38,996 nucleotides of DNA, taken from contig DFGB01000070.1 in assembly GCA_002371135.1 (NCBI GenBank), forward strand, positions 1 to 38,996, in the 5' to 3' direction. Positions within the stretch are counted from its first letter, which is position 1. Each line of letters opens with the position of its first letter. This DNA comes from Verrucomicrobia bacterium UBA3761. Its GTDB lineage: Bacteria; Verrucomicrobiota; Kiritimatiellia; RFP12; UBA1067. The translations under genes and the position numbers were made by a program. A model generated the notes under the pieces. It did not search any database, was not told the origin of the DNA, and was given only the letters and a program-made list of their open reading frames with translations. Positions 1 to 7,809 of the stretch are shown here, piece by piece.

Positions 1-917
1 ACGATGTCGTCGCGCATCGGCTGGCCGTCGCCGGGTCCGCCGGTGAAGAAGAAATCGCTTTGGCGGTTCACGATCTCCACGCGGTCGGGGAACGTGCGCA
101 TGATGGCGTATCCGATATCGCCCCAATGGCCGGTCGAGGGGAGGCCCACGAACGGCTTGAGATGCTGCGGCGCCCAGCCGGAGTGGATGATGTCCCTCGC
201 CCATTTGTGCCAGTGGCCGTGGATGTGGCCGCGGCAAGCCTCGGACTTGAGCAGCAGAGCGCCGAGGCCCACCTTGTCCTCGTCCGGCTTGTGGTGGGCG
301 CACGTGAGCACCGGCTTCGTCGAGGCCTTGAGCGTCTCGGCGAGCCATTCGCGCTGGGCGTCGTCCAGCTCTCCGGGCTTGGATTTTTTGAACTTTTCGA
401 CTTCCAAGGCGTTCAGAGTATCGAGCATCAGCAAGTCGACGTGCGGCAGTTCTATCTTCGAGACGATGCGCCCCGGGACGAGATAGGACTTTGCATACTC
501 CGGCCAGACGGAGAGGAAGTTGCCGCGCCGGTCGTGGTTGCCCATGCCGAGCGTGAGTTTGATGCCGGCGTCGCCAAGCGGCTGGAGGATCTCGTGCGCG
601 AGAACGTAGTCCTCGCGCTGTCCCCAGTGGTAGGCGATGTCGCCGAAGCATACGACGTTCGCAGGCAGAGGGTCGAGCGCGAGAATCGCCGCGACGGTCT
701 TTGCGAGGAATTTCTCTTCGTAGAGATGGGTCGGGACTTCGCTTTTCAGTCCGTTCACATGGAGGTCGGATATAAGGACCGCGAGGTTCGGGTCGAGGGT
801 CTTCTTGTTGCCGCTCGCGGCGGCCGGCGGCAATGGCGCCGACCTTCCAGCCATCACGCCCCCGACGGCGGCGGCGAGCCCCGTCAGAAACGTCCTTCGT
901 GTAATTTCTTGGTTCAT
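1..917 (-). CDS. Tat-exported calcineurin-like metallophosphoesterase (3' end outside window)
   Basis: Metallophosphoesterase that should hydrolyse a phosphate mono- or diester outside the cytoplasm; the substrate cannot be told. The frame starts at the ATG of 915-917 and stays open for 305 codons down to base 3, so the C-terminus lies beyond the window. The N-terminus carries TRRTFLTGL, a twin-arginine signal followed by an Ala/Gly-rich hydrophobic stretch. Metal-site motifs appear in the family order: DLH (51-53), GD (92-93), GNHD (126-129), AHH (207-209) and GHIHGHWH (230-237). Export by Tat suggests folding with its metals before secretion. The 9-bp-period CTAG repeat lies directly upstream, and I see no clear Shine-Dalgarno (SD) sequence. 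The fold is certain; the biological substrate is not. Confidence 0.88.
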   Translation of the reverse strand, partial: MNQEITRRTFLTGLAAAVGGVMAGRSAPLPPAAASGNKKTLDPNLAVLISDLHVNGLKSEVPTHLYEEKFLAKTVAAILALDPLPANVVCFGDIAYHWGQREDYVLAHEILQPLGDAGIKLTLGMGNHDRRGNFLSVWPEYAKSYLVPGRIVSKIELPHVDLLMLDTLNALEVEKFKKSKPGELDDAQREWLAETLKASTKPVLTCAHHKPDEDKVGLGALLLKSEACRGHIHGHWHKWARDIIHSGWAPQHLKPFVGLPSTGHWGDIGYAIMRTFPDRVEIVNRQSDFFFTGGPGDGQPMRDDI

Positions 918-925
918 GGGTTTCG

Positions 926-956
926 CTAGATGGGCTAGGTGGGCTAGGTGCTCTAG
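926..956. repeat. CTAG word repeat, exact 9-bp period (copy 1)
   Basis: CTAG occurs at 926, 935, 944 and 953, exactly 9 bp apart, in a gctaggtgg-like consensus. It fills the short gap between the phosphoesterase start and the end of the next gene upstream. Related copies lie near 21.2, 28.25 and 30.55 kb. Confidence 0.85.
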
Positions 957-964
957 GTGCCGTT

Positions 965-3097
965 CTATTTCAGAATAATCATCATGCCCGGGGTGAGCGG
1001 GCGCTCGTCGCCGCCGCCGTCGAGGCGGAAGTTGCCGGAGGAGCGGTAGTATTTCCCTTCGACCTTGTCCCACAGCGCCTTGCCGCCGGTAAGAGGATCG
1101 TTCACAGGCGTTAAATCCCGCACGAGCTCGTATTTCCCGTTCGTCTTCGTCCAAAGTTTCAGCGAATAGACGCGGGCGCAGGAGAAACTGTCGGCCTTGC
1201 CATTGAGGTTGCGCGCGAAAAGATAGAGCGGGATGCCGAGATTCATAGGCCCGGAATAATTCCGCTGTGTTTCGCCGAGCCGGGTCCGTGTATCGTTCGA
1301 ATATTCTTCGAGGACAAACGACTGATCGCCATTGTCGAGGCGAGACGAAATCCTGTATTTTACTCCAGCGCTTGGAGTATGATAGACGTCGCTCCCTTTA
1401 GTAAGTCTGGGCAGATCCTTGGCATAACCGATACTGTGCGCAGGCCAGGCATTATACAGGAAGAAGCGCGTGTTCGCATTATCCCCGGAAGTCGCAAGCC
1501 GGGCGCCGACGAATACATCGTCGTCCGGCGCCGTGCACCATTCCATCACGGTCTCCATTTCGATGCCGTCGTTTGCCGGGACGCCGAGGTCAATGTAGTC
1601 GACTTTACCGTCGGATTCGACGTAGTCTATGCGCTTCGTCGGCGCGGCCGCCTCTACAAGCACGTTCGTGACACCGCCGACTTCCGACTCGAGATCGAAC
1701 GGGCAATCCTTTTCACTGCTGATTTTGCCTTTCAGTGGCTTGTAGACGCGCTCGGTAACCTTGTCGTAAAGCCCCGCATACACTACGCCTTCCGAATTGG
1801 TGGCTATGGCAGGAACGAAATCGCGCAAAAGCTCATCGCCGTCCCAGATCTTGGTCGCATAAAGCGTCGCCTCGACAGGAGTGGAGAAATTGTTGTCGTA
1901 GGCGCGGTGGGTGGCAAGGAGCGAGAGAGTGTTCGTCGTGGCCATATATGCGGAGCCGTAATCGACGCCATCCTTGAGAACTTGCACCGCCGCGCCACCA
2001 TCCGTACTGACGGTCATGGACTGCGCGCCGGGCGTAGTATCGGTCTTGATCACATAGCGCTTGCCTGTTGCCGGTGCTACGACATTAAGATCGCCTTTCC
2101 CTAACAATTTGCCGGTTGCAAAACGGAATGCACTCTCGTATATATAAGCCATGAACAAGCGGGTGTCGCCGGAAGTTTCGCGGCAAGCGAGGATGCCGCG
2201 GTCGGATCCCAGAGCCTGAAGCGACACCTCGACTTCGCTCTTGAGGCTACTCTTGCCCCAAACCCACGTATTGAAACACTGGTAGGTATCGTCTGCGCCG
2301 TCGGACGTGAGCGACTCCACGAGCGCGAGCGGCCTATCGAGAACGGCGCCGGCGACGAGTTCGTTTGCGGCATCATAGTAGAACATCTTGTTCACCTTGT
2401 CGTAAAGGCCTGTGTGCCCATCCTTGCGGGCCGGGAGGAAGTGGCGCAGGAGTTCCATATCGCCGGTCGTAGAGTTCTTGTTCTTCTTGAATATCTTGCA
2501 CTCGTAGAGCTTGGCTTTTGCCTTCCAGTTCGCGGTGCGGCCGTAGTTGCAGGCGAATAGATATAGATTCAAATTGAGATTCACATCGCCGTTCTCGGCA
2601 TATTTCGCCAGGTCGCCCGTGCTGAATGTCTTGGCCCCGTTCTGGTACAAATCCATGGTATCGGTCGAAGTTATGTCCGAAACTATCTCGCAACGCTGTC
2701 CCTTCACAAACTCGAACGTCCCGCTTGGATTGCCACGCTGCTTGAGACCATAGCCGAAGAAAGGTTTCTTATTGTAGATATGACACAGGAAAATGCGGCT
2801 TCTATCGTCGCTTGAGCTTGCAACCGTGGCAGCATCCAGCATCGAAAGGTCGGTGTTATTCGCTATATCAGCCTCCCATGAGAAATCTATCCTCGCCTTC
2901 AGGCCGGTCTCGGCGTTCACGCCTGTATCGATATACTGCGTGCCCGTCGCCTCGACATAGTCGAGATACGCATCAGGTGCGCCGAGAAGCGTCGCGGTAG
3001 CGGCCGATGCCGTCGCCGAAATGAGAATGGCGGCGGCAAACAATACCCCCCATAAACGAACGGCGCACGGCTTGCTGGTGCTGGAACAATGTTTCAT
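965..3097 (-). CDS. Secreted protein with three LamG/ConA-like YIDTG repeats
   Basis: Exported protein of 710 residues with no catalytic motif that I recognise. The start at 3095-3097 is chosen because GGAGG sits 8 nt upstream; a longer frame would begin inside the promoter. A basic N-terminus and a hydrophobic AAAILISATASA stretch form a signal peptide. Three diverged copies of one module of about 200 residues follow. Modules 1 and 3 open with YVEATGTQYIDTG-like and YVESDGKVDYIDLG-like strands. All three close with a conserved turn: GLYDKVNKMFYY, GLYDKVTERVYK and ALWDKVEGKYYR. From memory, similar modules occur in gut bacterial and phage surface proteins and resemble LamG/concanavalin jelly rolls, so carbohydrate or surface binding is likely. 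It is transcribed divergently from the XylR-type regulator at 3512. Confidence 0.8.
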   Translation of the reverse strand: MKHCSSTSKPCAVRLWGVLFAAAILISATASAATATLLGAPDAYLDYVEATGTQYIDTGVNAETGLKARIDFSWEADIANNTDLSMLDAATVASSSDDRSRIFLCHIYNKKPFFGYGLKQRGNPSGTFEFVKGQRCEIVSDITSTDTMDLYQNGAKTFSTGDLAKYAENGDVNLNLNLYLFACNYGRTANWKAKAKLYECKIFKKNKNSTTGDMELLRHFLPARKDGHTGLYDKVNKMFYYDAANELVAGAVLDRPLALVESLTSDGADDTYQCFNTWVWGKSSLKSEVEVSLQALGSDRGILACRETSGDTRLFMAYIYESAFRFATGKLLGKGDLNVVAPATGKRYVIKTDTTPGAQSMTVSTDGGAAVQVLKDGVDYGSAYMATTNTLSLLATHRAYDNNFSTPVEATLYATKIWDGDELLRDFVPAIATNSEGVVYAGLYDKVTERVYKPLKGKISSEKDCPFDLESEVGGVTNVLVEAAAPTKRIDYVESDGKVDYIDLGVPANDGIEMETVMEWCTAPDDDVFVGARLATSGDNANTRFFLYNAWPAHSIGYAKDLPRLTKGSDVYHTPSAGVKYRISSRLDNGDQSFVLEEYSNDTRTRLGETQRNYSGPMNLGIPLYLFARNLNGKADSFSCARVYSLKLWTKTNGKYELVRDLTPVNDPLTGGKALWDKVEGKYYRSSGNFRLDGGGDERPLTPGMMIILK

Positions 3098-3149
3098 ATG
3101 AAGAACCTCCTTGCTCTTTTTGTTTATGGCTGTCAACCATCTGCATAAA

Positions 3150-3179
3150 ATTATACCATCTTCCGCCACGTGTTTACAA
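3150..3179 (-). promoter_or_regulatory. Sigma70-like promoter of the LamG-repeat protein
   Basis: Read on the minus strand, TTGTAA (3174-3179) and TATAAT (3150-3155) are separated by 18 bp. The leader to the ATG at 3097 is about 45 nt and carries AAGGAGG. Confidence 0.75.
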
Positions 3180-3235
3180 TGTGAAATGATTGCATAATGA
3201 GCAACAATTTCTTATACAATCGGCGCACACTAGCA

Positions 3236-3306
3236 CCAAGGAGGCGCGGCTTTAGCCGCGCATAGCCGAACGAGTGAGGTGCGCGGCTAAAGCCGCGCCT
3301 CCTTGG
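3236..3306. repeat. Perfect 26-bp inverted repeat with self-palindromic arms
   Basis: Arms at 3236-3261 and 3281-3306 are perfect reverse complements separated by a 19-nt loop. Each arm itself contains the hairpin GCGCGGCTTTAGCCGCGC, so the DNA could adopt one long stem or two short ones. It lies in the divergent gap between the LamG-repeat gene and the regulator, beyond the -35 boxes of both, so it is not an obvious terminator for either gene. Confidence 0.9.
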
Positions 3307-3323
3307 CGCTTCAGCCACAAAAA

Positions 3324-3444
3324 GTCACAGTTGTCACATTTCAAGCGACAGCTATGGGTTCCAAAAGCGACAGCTGTGGGTTCCAAAAGTCACAGCTGTC
3401 ACATTAAAAGTCACAGCTGTCACATTAAAAGTCACAGCTGTGAG
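3324..3444. promoter_or_regulatory. Six-copy operator-like array phased at 21-22 bp
   Basis: Six 14-bp sites begin at 3324, 3345, 3367, 3389, 3410 and 3431. The best copies read GTCACAGCTGTCAC with a palindromic ACAGCTGT core; others are degenerate (ACAGTTGT, ACAGCTAT). The 21-22 bp spacing equals two helical turns, placing all copies on one face of the DNA. The array ends 30 bp before the -35 box of the regulator gene. A cooperative binding array, perhaps for that regulator or its paralog, is an inference from position and phasing. Confidence 0.65.
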
Positions 3445-3473
3445 ATTCGCGACCGACAGGTATGCGTTGGCTG

Positions 3474-3503
3474 TTGACAGCCCAGGCTTTGATTTGGTAG
3501 AAT
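3474..3503 (+). promoter_or_regulatory. Promoter of the first XylR-type regulator, predicting a leaderless mRNA
   Basis: TTGACA (3474-3479) and TAGAAT (3498-3503) have an 18-bp spacer. The ATG at 3512 follows the -10 box by 8 nt, so transcription should start at or next to the start codon. Confidence 0.7.
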
Positions 3504-3511
3504 TATACTTG

Positions 3512-4693
3512 ATGTACTTCAAAGATGTAAACACGCGCCACGTTCTCGTCTGGATTACGCCCGCGTACCAGCCGCGCCTCGCGGGAATTGCGCGCTATGC
3601 GCGGGAGAACGGCTGGCATCTGACGATACTCGACCGGATCGCCCGCCGGCCGGTCGGATGGAGCGGCGACGGTGCGCTCGTGACGATGCGGGACAACCCC
3701 GAACAGATTGAATTCGTAGAATCCTTGAGCCGGAACAAAACTCCGGTCGTCGATCTCACCTACAACCACCCGGAATTGCGCGTGCCCCGCGTAAGCGGCG
3801 ACCATGAGGCGATAGGTCGCATCGCGAGGGAGTACTTCGAATCGAGGCACTACCGCAACTTCGCGTGGTTCTCGACGACATGGCAAAACGTCCACAAACT
3901 GCGCTACGACGGCTTCTCCGTCAAAGGCGGCGCTTCCGGGGCGGGGTCCGTCGCGAGGTGGGTGCTTTCGGAAGAGGCGCCGCCGGACAGGCTCGACGAT
4001 TTCGGGTGGTTCGACAAATGGCTCGGCGCGAAAATAAAGGCCGCCCCGAAGCCGCTCGCCGTGCTCGCCTACGACGATGCCGACGCCGCGCGCGTGCTGG
4101 AAGCGTGCGTAGCCGTCAACGTCTCCGTGCCGGAGGAGGTGGCGATACTCGGAATCGGCGGAGACCGGCTGATCTGCGAATCGCAGGTAGTGCCGCTTTC
4201 GTCGGTCGAACACGACCAGGGGCGCACTGGCTACGAGGGGGCGAAACTCCTCGATGCGCTCATGCGCGGCGGAAAGGCGCCGGCATCTCCCATTCTCATC
4301 CCTCCGAGGCGTATCACGGAGCGTGCTTCGACCGACTTCACGGCCACTGCAAGCCCCTACGTGCAAAAAGCGCTCGCCTACATCCGGGCAAACCTTGGCA
4401 AATCATTCGGGCTCGAACAGCTCGCAGAATCCGTCGGCGTATCGCGCTCGACCCTTGTGCGCATTTTTGCGAAGGAGGTAGGCAGATCGCCCGGCGAGGA
4501 AATCACGCGCGAAAGAGTGGAATTCGCGAAAAAACTCATGTCCACCGGCTCCTATTCGATGGCGGAGGTGGCGTTCAAGGCGGGTTTCTGCAATCCGCCC
4601 TACTTCTCGAACATCTTCAAGCGCCTCGTCGGCGAGACTCCGCTCGGGTGGACGCGCAAAGCGGGAGGGCCGCGCTTGTCGCGATCGAAATAG
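3512..4693 (+). CDS. XylR-type transcriptional regulator (sugar-binding domain plus AraC HTH)
   Basis: Transcription factor of 393 residues. An N-terminal LacI/periplasmic-binding-like sensor domain (RHVLVWITPAYQPRLAG through GIGGDRLICES and SVEHDQGRTGYE) is joined to a C-terminal AraC-type double helix-turn-helix (from LAYIRANLGKSFGLEQLAESV to FCNPPYFSNIFKRLVGETP). This is the layout of E. coli XylR, so a sugar probably controls it. The start at 3512 is chosen because longer frames run through the promoter and because the paralog at 7846 begins at the matching place. The last residues (RKAGGPRLSRSK) are encoded by the gcgggagggccgcgctt word that recurs 35 bp later in the terminator, so the tail looks acquired from repeat DNA. 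It converges on the GDPD-fusion gene. Confidence 0.9.
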   Translation: MYFKDVNTRHVLVWITPAYQPRLAGIARYARENGWHLTILDRIARRPVGWSGDGALVTMRDNPEQIEFVESLSRNKTPVVDLTYNHPELRVPRVSGDHEAIGRIAREYFESRHYRNFAWFSTTWQNVHKLRYDGFSVKGGASGAGSVARWVLSEEAPPDRLDDFGWFDKWLGAKIKAAPKPLAVLAYDDADAARVLEACVAVNVSVPEEVAILGIGGDRLICESQVVPLSSVEHDQGRTGYEGAKLLDALMRGGKAPASPILIPPRRITERASTDFTATASPYVQKALAYIRANLGKSFGLEQLAESVGVSRSTLVRIFAKEVGRSPGEEITRERVEFAKKLMSTGSYSMAEVAFKAGFCNPPYFSNIFKRLVGETPLGWTRKAGGPRLSRSK

Positions 4694-4702
4694 AAAGCGG
4701 GA

Positions 4703-4729
4703 GGGCCGCGCTTCAGCGCGGCCCCTTTT
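4703..4729 (+). terminator. Rho-independent terminator of the first regulator
   Basis: A 9-bp GC stem (GGGCCGCGC / GCGCGGCCC) with a TTCA loop is followed by CTTTT. It sits 9 nt after the regulator stop and just before the converging GDPD-fusion stop, so it may serve both directions. Confidence 0.8.
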
Positions 4730-4731
4730 GC

Positions 4732-6255
4732 TCACTTCAACAGCACGTCGACGGCTTTGGCGAAATTGCGGTAGTCGTAGATTACGATGTGGTCCATGCC
4801 TTTTATGCGGACATGGCTGTCGCCTCCGCCATCGGCGAAATCATCGCCGATGAATACGACATCGTCGGCGGTAAAGCCGTTGTCGAGCGCCCAGCGGACG
4901 GTGGCGTCGTATTTATTATACTCCTTGCCGGCGAAATCGAAGGAAGTCGAGCCGCCGATGTAGACGGAGAAATCCTTGAATATGTCGCAAACTTCGGCAT
5001 ACATGGCGCGACGCTTGCGGCGGTCCGGGTCGAAGGCGACCTTGTGCTCGGCGGAGGGGGCCGTGCCGAGAAGTCCGAACGTGACCATGCCCGAAGCGTG
5101 GAATTCGAGCGGTTCGCCTTCGTATTGCGTGTAGCCGTATTTAGCGCGCAAGGCGTCGGTCTTCTCGCGGAAGAAGGCGCGGTCGACCGTATTGGTGACG
5201 GCCTTGACGATCCTGAAATTGCCGTCCGCCGCCTTGGCGATCTGCATGCCGTAGTTGCCGACGATATCGATGGGGTAGTCGCCCATCTGATGGTATATGC
5301 GCGGCGCGTTGCCGGCGCCTATCATGACGCACTTGTATTTGGCGTCGAGCGCCTTGAGTGCGGCCATGTTGTGTTCCGGTATGGGCGAACGGTGCTGGCA
5401 GAGCGTGGCGTCGAGGTCCATCGCGACGACCTTCTTCGGGCGGCCGGCGACGGCGCGGGAGAGGAGGACGGGGTAGTCGCTCGTCACGCGATCGGCGCCC
5501 TTGGCGGCGAAATCGTCATAGTCCGTCTTGGACTGGCACATCCAGAGGCACACGGTGAGCCCGGCCGAATGCGCCTCGGCGACGGCTTCGGACGAGGTCC
5601 CCTTCCCGAGCGCGGCGATGCTGATGCAGCCGAGCGCCTTCGCCTGCTCGATATGGCGCGATTGAAGCGCCTCGCCGACGATGAGTCCGCGCGGAGCGGA
5701 TGGCGCGACGCGCTGCATCGTCGCGAGAGTATCGACGCTGAACGCGGTGAGGGCGTAGGTGCCGCTCTCCATCATGCGCCCGGCGAGCGCCGCGACCTTG
5801 GCGCAATACTCTTCGAGGACGGCCGGGGTGTAGAACGCATCGGGCTTGGCCTTCATCTCGATCTCGACGAAGACGTCGGTCCGGCCCGCAAAGAGCGCGA
5901 GGACCTCTTCAAGCGAAGGGACGCTCTCGGAGCACGCCTGCAGGCGGCACGCCTTGACCTCGGCATACGTCATTTCCTCGATCGTCCCCTTGCCGTCGGT
6001 GGTGCGCCCGACATTCGCATCGTGCATCACGACAAGCTCGTGGTCGCTCGTGAAGCGTATATCCAGCTCGAAGCCGCGTATGCCGCATTCGAGACTGCGC
6101 TTGAAGCCGCCGAGCGCGTTGTCGTCGTATTCTCCCCTGCCGCCGCGATGGGCCTGCACGAGCGGCCCGGCCGCGTCGAGCCTCAGCGCCGCAAAAGAAG
6201 CGACCAACACCGCCGCCAAAACGGCGACTTTGCCAAACAACTTCGATACTTTCAT
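4732..6255 (-). CDS. Secreted fusion: glycerophosphodiester phosphodiesterase plus PMM-like HAD
   Basis: Bifunctional-looking enzyme of 507 residues. A signal peptide (about 1-28) is followed by a GDPD TIM-barrel domain with HRG (36-38), ELD (63-65) and MHD (77-79), which hydrolyses glycerophosphodiesters to glycerol phosphate and an alcohol. From about residue 275 a HAD domain follows: the nucleophile motif is MDLDATL (D280, D282) and the last motif is GDDFADGGGD (470-479). The stretch SVYIGGSTSFDFAGKEYNKYD strongly recalls eukaryotic-type phosphomannomutase (HAD-IIB), although the natural substrate of this copy is unknown. Its ATG overlaps the araM stop by 4 nt (ATGA), so the two are translationally coupled. 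Joint action on lipid-derived phosphodiesters followed by phosphate release is an inference. Confidence 0.87.
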   Translation of the reverse strand: MKVSKLFGKVAVLAAVLVASFAALRLDAAGPLVQAHRGGRGEYDDNALGGFKRSLECGIRGFELDIRFTSDHELVVMHDANVGRTTDGKGTIEEMTYAEVKACRLQACSESVPSLEEVLALFAGRTDVFVEIEMKAKPDAFYTPAVLEEYCAKVAALAGRMMESGTYALTAFSVDTLATMQRVAPSAPRGLIVGEALQSRHIEQAKALGCISIAALGKGTSSEAVAEAHSAGLTVCLWMCQSKTDYDDFAAKGADRVTSDYPVLLSRAVAGRPKKVVAMDLDATLCQHRSPIPEHNMAALKALDAKYKCVMIGAGNAPRIYHQMGDYPIDIVGNYGMQIAKAADGNFRIVKAVTNTVDRAFFREKTDALRAKYGYTQYEGEPLEFHASGMVTFGLLGTAPSAEHKVAFDPDRRKRRAMYAEVCDIFKDFSVYIGGSTSFDFAGKEYNKYDATVRWALDNGFTADDVVFIGDDFADGGGDSHVRIKGMDHIVIYDYRNFAKAVDVLLK

Positions 6256-7592
6256 GACTGCATTTCTCCTGATGTTTTTTCGACTACTTCATCCATGAGC
6301 CCGAGTTCGAGCGCGAGGTCGAGCCCGAAATACCTCGCCCGCATGTACGGCACGCCGCGGAAGGTCTCGCGGAAACGCTCCGGCGTGATGCCGATCTCAT
6401 CGAGCCGTGTCGGCGCGCAAGCGAGGCGGAGCTTTTCGCGGACCTCTGCGAACGGCAGGATCTGCGAGCGGATGCGCACGGAGAGGTCCGGCCACGCGGT
6501 TTTGAGAAGCTCCAGCCGTTCGCGCAAAAGCTCGCGGGAGGGAAACTTCTTGGAATACTCCTCTTCGGCTCTGCGGATATGCGCCTCGCGCGCGCCGAAT
6601 ATCGCCGGGAATGTCGCTTTCACCTCGTCGAACGACGCCGGCCAGTTCGCGACTACGCGTTCGACATCGAGGTGCGCAAAGTCGAACGCGAGAAGGAACT
6701 CCAGCACTGCCGTCGAGGCAAGAGTGCCGATGCCGACCTTGAAACCGTGGGAGACGACCTTGCCGTTGTACGAAAGGTTCTCCATGTCCCAGTAGTGCGA
6801 AACCTGGTGCTCCGTCCCGCTCGCCGGACGCGAGGAGCCCATCGCCTGCATTGCAAAGCCGCTCATAACGAGCCCTTCGCAGAGTTTGCGCACCTCGCGT
6901 TCGTCGCCGCTCGCGGCGCCGGCGGGGTTGGCGAGCGCATCCTTGAGCGATGCCTGCACGAGGTCCCAGGCGAGCGGGTGTATGCGCTCTGAGCCGATGG
7001 CGTCGGCGAGGATCCAGTCGGCGCCGGCGGGGATTTTGGCCATGAGATCGGCGTAGCCGCTCGCAGTCATCTCGACCGGGGCGCGGGCGGCGACGGCGCT
7101 GTCGACGATGCAGCCGAGCGGCGCACGGCACGAGAGGGTTTGCTTCATGCCGTCCTTCGTTATGGCCGCGCCGTAGGCGGTGTAGCCATCCATTGAAGCA
7201 GCGGTGCCGACGACCATGTACCGCTCGCCGAGCTCGTCCGAGGCGCGCTTGACGAGATCGTTCACCGTGCCGGACCCGACGGCGACCGGCGCGGCGCCGT
7301 CCGCCTCGCGCAACCTTTCGCGCACCTCTTCCACCTTCTCGTACGTCGCGTGGAAATCCTCGCCGCCGGGCGCGATCACGTACTCGGCGACCTCGACGCC
7401 GGATGCGGCGAGACGAGCGGCGACGCGCTCGCCCGCGACGGCCCGGGTGCGCGGATCATGGACGACGATCGCCCGCCGCGCCGCCTGGAACAGTTCGCGG
7501 AACATCGCCGGTGCGCCGTCCGCCGTCCCGGGGCCTATCACGCACGCCTTCGTGTCCGTGGCGCTCTTCAATGCTTCTTCTATGCTTGCCAT
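6252..7592 (-). CDS. araM: sn-Glycerol-1-phosphate dehydrogenase
   Basis: Iron/zinc alcohol-dehydrogenase-fold enzyme of 446 residues, related to AraM/EgsA, which reduces dihydroxyacetone phosphate to sn-glycerol-1-phosphate with NAD(P)H. Visible signatures are the nucleotide-binding GSGTVNDLVK, the family stretch VGTAASMDGYTA, and the metal-ligand regions SGTEHQVSHYW and VSHGFKVGIGT. The start at 7592 is supported by AGGAGA 8 nt upstream. The archaeal stereochemistry of its product makes it notable in a bacterium; in Bacillus AraM feeds heptaprenylglyceryl phosphate synthesis. It is the first gene of a two-gene operon with the GDPD-HAD fusion and has its own promoter. The family is clear; the physiological role is open. 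Confidence 0.9.
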   Translation of the reverse strand: MASIEEALKSATDTKACVIGPGTADGAPAMFRELFQAARRAIVVHDPRTRAVAGERVAARLAASGVEVAEYVIAPGGEDFHATYEKVEEVRERLREADGAAPVAVGSGTVNDLVKRASDELGERYMVVGTAASMDGYTAYGAAITKDGMKQTLSCRAPLGCIVDSAVAARAPVEMTASGYADLMAKIPAGADWILADAIGSERIHPLAWDLVQASLKDALANPAGAASGDEREVRKLCEGLVMSGFAMQAMGSSRPASGTEHQVSHYWDMENLSYNGKVVSHGFKVGIGTLASTAVLEFLLAFDFAHLDVERVVANWPASFDEVKATFPAIFGAREAHIRRAEEEYSKKFPSRELLRERLELLKTAWPDLSVRIRSQILPFAEVREKLRLACAPTRLDEIGITPERFRETFRGVPYMRARYFGLDLALELGLMDEVVEKTSGEMQS

Positions 7593-7622
7593 GTCGATTT
7601 CTCCTAACCGTTTTATACCAGC

Positions 7623-7652
7623 ATTATACCATATCCGGCGGGCGAATCTCAA
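7623..7652 (-). promoter_or_regulatory. Promoter of the araM operon
   Basis: On the minus strand TTGAGA (7647-7652) and TATAAT (7623-7628) are 18 bp apart, preceding a leader of about 25 nt with an AGGAGA ribosome site. Confidence 0.75.
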
Positions 7653-7697
7653 TAACGATGCGTTGCAATTTTACCTATTGAAATTACAAAATCGCAC

Positions 7698-7727
7698 TTG
7701 ACCCAAAGCGAGGTGAAATGGTATACT
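7698..7727 (+). promoter_or_regulatory. Promoter of the second XylR-type regulator
   Basis: TTGACC (7698-7703) and TATACT (7722-7727) are 18 bp apart, divergent from the araM promoter with the two -35 boxes about 45 bp apart. The predicted leader of about 110 nt is made almost entirely of repeat words and an A tract. Confidence 0.65.
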
Positions 7728-7740
7728 TTGGGAAATAAAG

Positions 7741-7809
7741 TTGAAAAGTTGAAAAGTTGAAAAGTTGAAAAGCTCTCTGCGTCTCTGCGATAAAAAAAAA
7801 AAAAAAAAA
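7741..7809. repeat. TTGAAAAG octamers, CTCTGCG word and an 18-A tract in the regulator leader
   Basis: TTGAAAAG starts at 7741, 7749, 7757 and 7765 (8-bp period). It is followed by ctctgcgtctctgcgataaaa, which matches the right arm of the hairpin at 15121-15167, and then by 18 consecutive A residues (7792-7809). The leader ends in aatcgaagaatcgaaaaATG, so a variant of the CGATTT word touches the start codon. The unit lies within the predicted 5' UTR of the regulator gene. Confidence 0.85.

Noticed and set aside
60..929. Plus-strand open frames over 1-929
   Set aside because: They are shadows of the minus-strand metallophosphoesterase, which has all family motifs and a Tat signal.
3324..3444. 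Possible CRISPR array (regular 21-22 bp repeats)
   Set aside because: The repeat takes up almost the whole period, leaving 7-8 bp that are also conserved; there are no unique spacers and no cas genes.
3865..6795. A 976-codon plus-strand frame
   Set aside because: It runs antisense through the GDPD fusion and araM and overlaps the first regulator out of frame; the product is Arg/Ala-rich with no family motifs, typical of GC-rich shadow frames.
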